Source: Phycomyces nitens (Eukaryota; Mucoromycota; Mucoromycetes; Mucorales; Phycomycetaceae). From it: a DNA stretch of 64,000 bases. Below are positions 41,383 to 50,114 of this stretch, piece after piece (the stretch's first letter is position 1; each line of letters starts with the position of its first letter). Both the position numbers and the translations under genes were made by a program. The notes beneath the pieces are model-generated. The model had not been told where the DNA came from and ran no database searches. It was given only the letters and a program-made list of their open reading frames with translations. Where the stretch lies: contig JAHRBC010000002.1 of the NCBI GenBank assembly GCA_022702545.1, positions 1,302,001 to 1,366,000 on the forward strand, written 5' to 3'.

Positions 41383-41900
41383 AACGGTAGTTATGTTACC
41401 AAAACGGTAGTTATCTGCCGTTTTTATTAGCAAAAACGGTAGCTACTACCAAACTCGCCTTACACAGGGTCATATCCACCGTTTTGCCCCACCAAACAAA
41501 CGGTAGCAATGTTACCAAAACGGCAGATATCTACCGTATTTTTAGTGAAGAAAAACAGTAGTTATGTTACCAAAACGGTAGTTATCTGCCGATTTTTTAT
41601 TAGCAAAAACGGTAGCTACTACCAAACTCGCCTTACACAGGGTCATATCCACCGTTTTGCCCCACCAAACAAACGGTAGCAATGTTACCAAAACGGCAGA
41701 TAACTACCGTTTTTTTAGTGAAGAAAAACGGTAGTTATGTGACCAAAACGGTAGTTATCTGCCGATTTTCGCCACTATAAAAATGGTAGCTACTACCAAA
41801 TTCGCCTTACACAGGGTCATATCCACCGTTTTGCCCCACCAAAAAAACGGTAGTTATGTGACCAAAACGGTAGATAACTGCCGATTTCTTAGCCGTAGTG
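41383..41900. repeat. Right subterminal repeat array of element F
   Basis: At least eleven ACGGTAG motifs in one orientation and a few CTACCG in the other lie within about 500 bp, in units of about 185 bp repeated two and a half times. It matches 2001-2497 of element D. CACTA subterminal arrays of this kind bind element-encoded proteins; binding here is inferred. Confidence 0.8.
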
Positions 41901-42947
41901 TGAGTAACCAAGGCATCATCTTCTTTGTTCTTAATCTGGGAGAACAGTTCATTTTTATCCCATTCCAGAGATCTATAAAATAATTATTAAATATATATTA
42001 ATATTATATTATAAGTTTATCTTCAATTGTGTTGGTGTGTACACTATCACTTGTCACATACTCAACACTGTGATTAACAGTTTTATGAGTATAATTACTG
42101 TTAATCACTGATTCCAGTCCTCCATATGCAGCCCAGCAATCAGTATAAATAATACTTTCTGGTCTGACATACTTCTTTATGATTTGAAGGAGAGTTTCAG
42201 CATCTCTCTGGGGGACTGTCACCAAAAATGTCTTTCTGTCTGCTGTTCTCTCAATCCCTCCAAGAACCCAAACACCTTCAACACGGTGGCCTCTGTAGTA
42301 TTTTCTCTTGCCAAACTTGCTTTCATCAATTTCAACAATGATAGGATTACCATTGCTGTCTAATCCACTTATTTTTTATATTAGTATATAGATCATATAT
42401 AAATAAATAATTATATTACTTACTAACACTGCAAAAAATAAAGAAATTCCAATAACGTAAAAGTGGCAATACTGTACTATAAAGCGATGTTTTAACATAG
42501 GGTGGTTTTTTTTCCGACTATGAGACAAGCTACCTTGTCAGCTATCTCGTTGACATGCTATCTAGTAGTGGATTTTTGAAATAATGTGCCGCAGGTGAGG
42601 GCTGTTAGCACTTTCGGTGTACTGATCTGATCTGGAAAAACAAAAAGAAATATTTAAAAGTACGGTTCTATTTTGGTGCCGTATTTATGGACCTGGAAAT
42701 ATTGGGAGAATCATATATTCATGAAAATACATGGTCGTGTATTTGTCAAAAATATTGAGCATACTCTTCATGAAAGCCAATTAAATGAATGGATTGAAAG
42801 CTTCTTTATTCTTCTTCACCAGTAATATATCACCCATTATTTGATTTCCCGTTTATAATTGATTGGTAATGTTTTACGTTTTTATTTTTATTAGAAAGAA
42901 TAGAATGTTTCTAGGTTTAGGGTCTACTATTACGCCTATTCCTATGC

Positions 42948-43890
42948 CTAGCCGTTTCTACCCGGTTGCTTGCTGCTATTTGGATGGAATATTTTTCTAC
43001 ATAAAAAATACCTGCAAAAATATGAATATCCAGTGATTTTTTGGGCTGCGGGAGTGTTCTGTAAAAGATAAAGAAGTGTTAATGATGTGGGGTACAAAGA
43101 GGAAATTTTTGTGTGACAAAAGATACTTACATTGCAAGAGATGGGCAAGAGTGGGCAAAGGGGACTTGAATTGTAAGGCTGGATGGGCTGTGTGGCGGGT
43201 TTTACTATAAAAAAGGGAATAAAAATTAATATGGGTGAACAGAGTGATGATATATTTAATTTACATACCAGGAGTCAAATGGGTTATCAAAGTAGGGGGC
43301 ATGGTGTGCAAAGGAAGCCCAAGTGAGTCTATAAAACACATAATAATAATTATTAATAAATAGTCTGAATAATATTTTAGATAAGTAAAAAGAGATTTAT
43401 AAAGAATATTACCTTTATGATTACAATCACAAATGATGGAGGAGGCCGATGGCGTGAATAGAAAGGGCAGTCTACAATGGAATAGAGTCAGAGAAGGAAC
43501 AAGTATGATTGAAAGAAAAAATTTTACCTGGTGCTGATGGCATCCTTACATAAGTTGTTTGGCCAATCTAAGAGAGAAAGTGAAAATAATTTTTATCATG
43601 ATGACGGGACCAGTGAATGCGGCCAGTGAGTATTTGTCTAGATGGCCATTGTGGAAAGGATGAGTTGGAATGGGAGCGCACATCTATGAAAAAGAGGTTA
43701 ATTTGTGTGTATAAAGAGGTATAAAAAATGTCTTACCAGAGAAAGGCGCCGATATTAAAAAAGCAAACAAAAGGAAAAATAAAGGGAACCAAAGAAAAAG
43801 GAGAGAGTCTGAAAATTTTTTCACCTTTGAAACATGCTGCGGAAGGTGTGATGGATTGAGCCCAAAAACAATATCAAGGCTGATTTGCAT
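42948..43890 (-). CDS. Cryptic seven-exon gene of CACTA element G1 (160 codons)
   Basis: Minus-strand exons 43890-43825, 43683-43611, 43567-43528, 43471-43413, 43328-43269, 43204-43131 and 43058-42948 join to an open 483-nt frame. Exon lengths equal those of A and B, although G1 belongs to a different CACTA lineage by its termini and transposase. Intron lengths are 141, 43, 56, 84, 64 and 72 nt. Substitutions in exons are few and leave the frame open (for instance Ala to Thr in exon 5). The last exon ends KQPGRNG. Function is unknown. Confidence 0.78.
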
Positions 43891-44122
43891 CTCAGTGCTT
43901 CAAGACAATGGATGAACATCTTTATAGTCATTCAAAATGCCTATATATAAAGGCCTTTTTGATAGTATTCAACCTCTCTTACCTTTACACCAACCCACAC
44001 ACACACACACTTACTTACTCACTCACCCAAACAGTTTTTGTATGTATATTATATTTATTTTTATTTCAATTGAACAAAAACTAATAATTATAATCGAAAT
44101 ATACTTTACCATATTCTAGAAA
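43891..44122. promoter_or_regulatory. Bidirectional promoter region of element G1
   Basis: The spacer between the divergent start codons has a CTATATATAAAG box near 43940-43951 and a CA/GT microsatellite near 43996-44010. The layout is as in B. Confidence 0.55.
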
Positions 44123-45305
44123 ATGGTTAACCAAAGAAGATCGATTGCTCCTCGTCCTGCTACTGCTGACATGGATCTGATATTGGAAAAGCTTGTTGCC
44201 ATGGAGAACAAGATGACCATTATGGAAAGCGAGATGGTGACATCAAACGCCAGACTTGTAACGATGGATTCCAGACTTGGTGTCATTATTGTAGGAAACC
44301 GTGAGACTATCACTGCCATTGATAATTTCGTTGAGGCTGCTCCTGCTGCTCCTGCTGCTCCTGTTGCTCCTGCTGCCTCCACCAGTGCAACTAGCAATGT
44401 TGTTGTGGCGGATCCCATTGCTTTGTCAAACCCCAGCAAGAGAGTTTCCACAGAGGTCTATGTAAGTATTATACTAAAGAGTAAAGACTATACTATCAGT
44501 TTGTTAACTTTTATATATTATTAGGCTGCGATCCGCAAATTCATGTGGAATCCAAAGTTTTGGTCAACTGTCCCAGCAGAAGTAGAGGCCAACAACGATA
44601 AGCCCAGGTGGAACACCGATGTTCACTTCAACGTGACTCCCAACAAGGAGTTGGTTGATCGAATGCTCGTCTACCTGGGGCGTAAGTTTGCTGGCGACGG
44701 AATGAGGCAAAAGGATCTTCGTGAGAGGCTCCACAAGAATTTCATTAGTAGATGCCGAAAAGTGAGAGAGTCTCCTGCTGTGAGGGCTGCGTTGAACAGA
44801 CGTTCACGAAGATCTGGTCGTGCAAACGAAGTAAGTTGTTTGCAATATATTAAAAATCCATTAAACGCATATTAATAATAACATTTGTAGAACTATGCTC
44901 GTCGTTTGGCAGCATATGACAATAACAGGGCTGAGATCAACCAGGAGATGGGTTGGAACTGCATAGGTGCACTCCAAAAGGGAGCAATGTCCGAGGGAGA
45001 ATCAGATGACGAAGTCTCTGAAGCAGGAAGAAGACGTGTGGTTCGCACAATTCGCCCAAGTTGGAGAAGCAATGAAGTGCGTTGTTGAGCTGATTATAAA
45101 TAGTATATTGAATGACTGTAGATTACTGATGCGCAATTGATAGTTTAACCGATTCATCCAAGTCGTTGACAGATTCGTTGATCTCCAACTTGGAGCAAAT
45201 GCTCATCAAATGTTGTCAAGGGTTTATGCCAGAACTGTGGACGTGGCAGTCCCGACTAATTTTAATCCCAGTCTTCCTCAGTGGGCTCTTAGACATGGGC
45301 TTTAA
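44123..45305 (+). CDS. Convergent four-exon accessory gene of element G1 (329 aa)
   Basis: Exons 44123-44461, 44525-44830, 44891-45076 and 45144-45305 join in phase 0 to 331 codons including stop. The last donor is GTGCGT here and GTGAGT in G2. The protein starts MVNQRRSIAPR, has a heptad-like MDLILEKLVAMENKMTIME segment, an Ala/Pro-rich linker (AAPAAPAAPVAPAA), a basic block (RKVRESPAVRAALNRRSRR), an acidic SEGESDDEVSE patch and a C-terminal exon ending PQWALRHGL. An AATAAA overlaps the stop region. It converges on the transposase with about 126 bp between stop codons. A TnpA-like role is inferred from position only. Confidence 0.82.
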
Positions 45306-45431
45306 TAAAATATTTTTTTTTATCTATCCATCTATTTTTTTTGACACGCGTTACGTTTTGACAACATTTATAAAGGCAATGCTATTTCTGTTTGTTTTTT
45401 TTATGAAAGAGAAAAGATATTTATTTATTTA

Positions 45432-48400
45432 TTATATGTAAAGTTTCTTTGGCAAAGGGATGACCAGCATCCTCTTTATACCATTTCGGCTTGTGTGCGT
45501 GGCAGTCGCAACTTCCAAGAGAAGGCGATGGACTGGCAAGATGCACTCATGGGTAGCAGGAGAAAAGCCGGGCAAACAGATGTCAACACCTTCATTCTCA
45601 CGCGAACGATCATAGGACACATCATACCATCTGACAAAGGCGAAAACATGCTGGCTTTGATGAGCACGGCGATTTAGATGAACAGAGGCAGAGAGAGGTG
45701 GCGTGAACTGGTGGACAAAAATATACTGTATTTCGCCAGTATATGCGGTCTGGTTCTCACCAGTGCTGTTGCCAAACAAAGCTTGGACACGAGATCCACC
45801 ATTTCCAGAGCCATTGTGCCCACGATATACTTGGCCAAGGAGATTTATCGATTTTAGCTTTATGATCTGATTGTCAACAAACAATGAAGAAGAAGTGGCA
45901 TGTTGATAATGCTGGAGGGTGTCAATGTCATACGTATCCACATAGTAAGCCAACAATTGAGGATAGTCAACATCACTCATTTTTGTGGCAGACTTTTGCA
46001 ACAGAGGAAACGCAGAGGGTGGAAGAGGCTCGTTACCCTTGATCGGGAATTCAGAATCTTGGGATGCATCCACAAAATTTTGAATTCGGAATGGGCGTCG
46101 TGTTGGTGCAGGTGCAGGTGGAGACAAGGTGGCAAAGGACGAAGAGAGCTTGGCAATAAGTGGGAGGAAAGGAGCTGATATCGAAGACTTGAGGATGGCA
46201 TTCGTATAGTCCTCCTTGTACAAATTCTGGACAAATGTTTTCATAAACGTTGACTCGAACCCGTCTCTTCTGTTTGTCTCGATGTTCTTCAACAACCCAT
46301 TGTATCTCTCAAACCCAAAGAGCCAATAGCCGTACACTGGTCCAAAATCACGAATGGTCTCGCGAAGATGGAGGTGTAGGTGCATATTGCAGGTGAGAAC
46401 AGTGTGTGGGTATTGTTGTTCGCAGGCTTGACCAAATTTTTCCAGGTGACTATGGGCTTCATCAAGTTCGTCAAAAGTGATGGTTGGCTTGGTAAGGAGG
46501 CGGCAGGCGTCGACAAAGCTGATCCAATTCTGGAACTTGGCAGCAGGGAGAACAGTCTTCAACAGAGCAGGGGAGTAAACGAGCACCCAGGATTTCCACT
46601 CGTTGGCCTTCATATGGGGAAATCCCTTCCCAATCTTCGTCTTCAACACTGCGTAATCTGCAGGCAACACCATGGTCTCTGCCACCATCTGCATCTCACG
46701 AAGATTGTTGTCTGTGATCAGACCACTGGCAGTCCACGTCTCGACCATCCTCTTTGCCATTCCCAGGAATATGTTGTGCATGGGATCAATGATCGTTCCA
46801 CGTACTAGATCAAAGTATCCAAGGCGATGCAACTGCGACCATCGAACACCATTTTCGACCTCCAGCTGATGCCTTTCTGAGGGCGTACTTGCACTCTTCC
46901 ACTCCTCAGCATGCACCCGGTTTTCAGCACCATTTGCAAGCCTCCACTTGGCAAACTCAAACCCACGAAAGTCTACATGGCTTGTGCCTTCCAAGCGAGA
47001 GAAACTACGGCTGCATTTGTAGCATGCATGCGTACTGTTGTGGGACGTGAATCCACTGGTTTTTCTGGCGGCAGGGATATCACATGCAACCATTAAGAGC
47101 GCAGCACGGACAGTTACTCCAGTGGGGTGTTCATAACTTGGAATAGACATTCCAACATACAGCTGCTCCAACTCGTCGACCAAGGGCTTGAGGTAGTTGT
47201 TAATCTCCTCTGATCTTGGTTCCTTTGGCCCAGGCATCAGACCAACAAGAATCACGTTTTCTGCCTTGAACCTATCCTCTCGAGGCAAATTGTTGATTGC
47301 CAGGTAAATGGCTCCAGAGGAATGACTGATACCATCGAATGGCTGAAACCAATCAATGTTGAGAGTCAACATGAGTGATCGAGAGTCTTCAACAAAGGGA
47401 ATGCCGTTCTTGTCCTTCAACCCCTTCCACATTGCACCATTGTAAACGTCGCACATGGTATCAACGATCTTCAACTCCTGGTTCCATTGTCTGATCTTGC
47501 TTTCGAAATCCGGGCGGAGGAAAAGGACTCTCAACGCCTGCTTGACGGACTGGTAGTTGTATTGACGTTTTGGGACTAAAGCACCAGATGATGATTGCTT
47601 CATCAATTGGCAACCACATGGAGAAACGGAACCGAGCTTGGTGGAACTGCACTGAAGGGGAGCAGACCCAGCTTCCTCATAAACCGTGTGGCAATCCTGG
47701 CACACAACGAATCTCTTTACACCCTTGGTCAAGGCAGTGAAACCCGTCATGCTTTGGAGACCAGAAAGGCTTGAAGGCAATTGGAAGTCCTGTCCGTAAA
47801 TCGTCAAGAGTTTGTTGATGAACTCAATCAAGACAACAGCACCCTTATCGACCACATAACGGGATGCAAACAGAACAACGAAAATGGCAATTGCCCTGTG
47901 CACTGGGTTTTCGGGCATACCAGGAGTAGCAAAAGGGTCTATTATTTAAAAAGGAAAATTATTAACACTCAATTTTTGCTTGCTTTTGTATTGTAGCTAT
48001 TCTATACTGACCTTCACTGTCAAACTCCTCGACCTCAATCTCTTCATCATCGGCTTCATCATCGCTGTCATTGTCAGAGTCATCGGTGATTTCGGCGCCA
48101 TCGCCATTGGCCTCATTGTCAACTGAATCATCGTCAGACATCGGGACGGAATCCAAAAATGGTAGGCCGACCTGACCATCCGTTTCCATGGATTCGGATT
48201 GAGAGGTCGGGATTGCTACAAATATAAAATACATTAGTTTATTGCCCTGTACTGGTGTTCAAATAAATATTTTTTACCCTCAACATCAACGTCCATCACG
48301 GCACTTTGTGTGCCTGAGTTCAATTAAAGGCTAATGGTTATTATTGCGCAGCAAAGATAAAATTAATATTGAAAATAACATACTGTTTTCAAAATCCAAG

Positions 48401-48531
48401 ACTTCTTCAAATCTTGCTCTCTTGGCATGACGCTGGGAAGTGCACTTGGATACAATAGAGAATCTTTGCTGGTTGTTGTTGCATTTGTTGCAGTAACAGG
48501 CAGTGTTGTTAAGAGCGGAAATAGAAGACAT
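45432..48531 (-). CDS. tnp2-type CACTA transposase of element G1 (964 aa, four exons)
   Basis: Minus-strand exons 48531-48384, 48313-48278, 48215-48012 and 47938-45432 join to 965 codons including stop. Exon 1 has the CYCNKCNNNQQ module with a downstream His and basic residues. Exon 3 is acidic (Asp/Glu/Ser-rich). Exon 4 shows the tnp2 motifs LNIDWFQPFDG, GLMPGPKEP, ACDIPAARKTSGFTSHNS, IIDPMHNIFLG and YGYWLFGFERYNGLLK. No lesion was seen. It is about as long as the B protein and clearly homologous, with a diverged C-terminal third. Confidence 0.9.
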
Positions 48532-49281
48532 TGTTTATATGATTCGATTGTGAGATAAAAAAGGAAACAAGTGCTACATATTTTAATTTGCTGTCATTTT
48601 ATAGATGAAAAAAAAGCTATTGTTTTTTAATCTTTTGCCCGAACCAATAGAATGGATTAGAATTACACTTTTTATTTGAAGTAAAAAAAATATCTGAGAT
48701 GAAAAAAAGCTCTATATTTCCACTACCCTTTTGCCACATTGATACAATGCTAAATTTGGGAGTTTTTCCAGTGCAATTTGAATGTCTTCATTCATTAGAT
48801 CCATTTGAATCAGCTGATGGATCCCAGAAATCAGATTTCTGGTACTTTCTGGAGAACACCCAAGCATGCTACTGATTGTCATTCTTGGGATCTTGTTTAA
48901 CCAGTAAAACATGCCTTCTAGGACCAGATTTACAGGAAGATGTCTCTTGGCAAAGAAAGAATCTATTCTTTCTGTTTTTCTCTCTCTTCTGCAGCACTGT
49001 TGTCCTTGGATGTTTGTACCACTGCATCTGTAGCTGAATCTCCTATCTCTTTCAAAGATATATCCCATGGGGTTTCCACCAGAACAAGTAAAAATTGGGT
49101 GGTTTCTTGGATAATACACCCCCATAGCAATTAAATATCTATTAATTTTTTAAATTAATAAAATATATTTAATATATAATTATACTTACTGCTTAGTAGA
49201 TTCAATATCAATTGTAGTCATTGTGATCCATCTTGTAGTTGGCAGTGAAGAGAAAGAAAAGTCTTGAGTAGTGATTGACAT

Positions 49282-50114
49282 AATTATAAAAAGATGAACT
49301 TGTAGAAAGAAAAGTAAAGAAGAATAGTAAAAATTAGATCTCTATTTATTAATTTATCTAAAAAACCAGTCATATAAAAATTAAATTTTTGTGACTCCTC
49401 TATACCAGTCACTGTTTTATGACTCATTTATACAAGTCACTTGTTTATGACTCATTCATACCAGCTGCTATATTATAACTTATTTATATTAATTAATATA
49501 TTGTGACTTATTTTAATATAATTAAATTTATATATATTTTTATAAATATCACTTATTGATATAATTCATAAGCTATCTACTATATATAAAAACATTTTGA
49601 AGTATTTCATTGTGACGCCTATTTTATGACGAGTCTTTTGACTATATATACATTACTCTAAGCCAAATATTGCAAAAGATATTTATATATTTAATATATT
49701 TTTTTAAAATTTTAAAACTATTATAAATCAACTGAAAATTAAGCTGTCACAGCCAAATTTATATGAGCGGAACTATTTTTTTTATAATTTTTAACTTTTG
49801 TAATGTCTATAATCAAAATCAAAAAACGCGGAGTTTAAATCTGACCTTTAAAACCCCATCAACCTTTAGAGATCCAAAATACTATAACATACACACCCAG
49901 GGAGTTTCGTTTCCTTTTATAGTAAAAATTCCTCTCCCAGCCAATTAGATAACTCAAAATGGTGGAAATTCAATTTTTTTATTAAAAATCTGCGTTTCAA
50001 ACACCAGAATCGATTGAAGCCACGACAGGATTTTTTTTCATCCAATAAAATAGCATCGGAACTTCGGTTGCAAAAATGAGTCACCAAAAAGGCAAAATGG
50101 AATTTATTTTATTT
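49282..50114. other. AT-rich region with short tandem repeats, no gene seen
   Basis: It starts as the 5' flank of the Merlin-like gene. At 49374-49480 imperfect units of about 28 bp (CCAGTCACTGTTTTATGACT, ACAAGTCACTTGTTTATGAC) stand in tandem. The rest, up to the stop of gene I, holds AT-rich sequence. Termini of the Merlin and Plavaka-like elements probably lie here, but I could not fix them. Confidence 0.5.

Larger units (their letters stand above)
38014..41900. mobile_element. Element F, diverged CACTACGGC element, TSD TGA
   Basis: Ends are CACTACGGCGAGAGG at 38014 and TTAGCCGTAGTG at 41900, flanked by TGA (38011-38013 and 41901-41903). It is 3887 bp and collinear with E1 over most of its length, but heavily mutated, and holds about 1 kb between 39000 and 40120 that E1 lacks. 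It is inserted in the last exon of the Merlin-like gene. Confidence 0.9.
42427..48773 (-). mobile_element. CACTA element G1, complete
   Basis: The ends are CACTGCAAAAAATAAAG at 42427 and GGGAGTTTTTCCAGTG at 48773. Flanking bases TAA and CAA are a near-match for a 3-bp duplication. It has the same three genes as B in inverted orientation. It is inserted in the Merlin-like gene. Its sequence is close to that of G2 over most of the length, apart from a patch in the 3' part of the transposase. Confidence 0.92.
37856..49281 (-). pseudogene. Merlin (ISXO2-like) transposase gene split by elements F and G1
   Basis: On the minus strand the pieces are: ATG at 49281 through a short first exon; after a GTAAGT intron, a second exon from about 49145 down to 48774 (YWLNKIPRMTISSMLG); G1 inserted at its end next to a GTAAGT donor; a DDE exon at about 42372-42023 (VEIDESKFGKRKY, GVWVLGGIERTADR, IYTDCWAAYGGL, NHSVEYV); an exon at about 41960-41901 (LWNGIKMNCSPRLRTK); element F; and the end 38013-37856 (MEFIWRRKYEGKLWEGLL). 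All are in the order of ISXO2-like/IS1595-type transposases of Merlin elements. The frame is continuous across both insertions once one copy of each target duplication is removed. Confidence 0.85.

Noticed and set aside
46380..46808. Open frames antisense to the transposases (for example 142 aa here, 130 aa at 57867-58259)
   Set aside because: They are mirror frames of a clearly coding strand and have no independent conservation.
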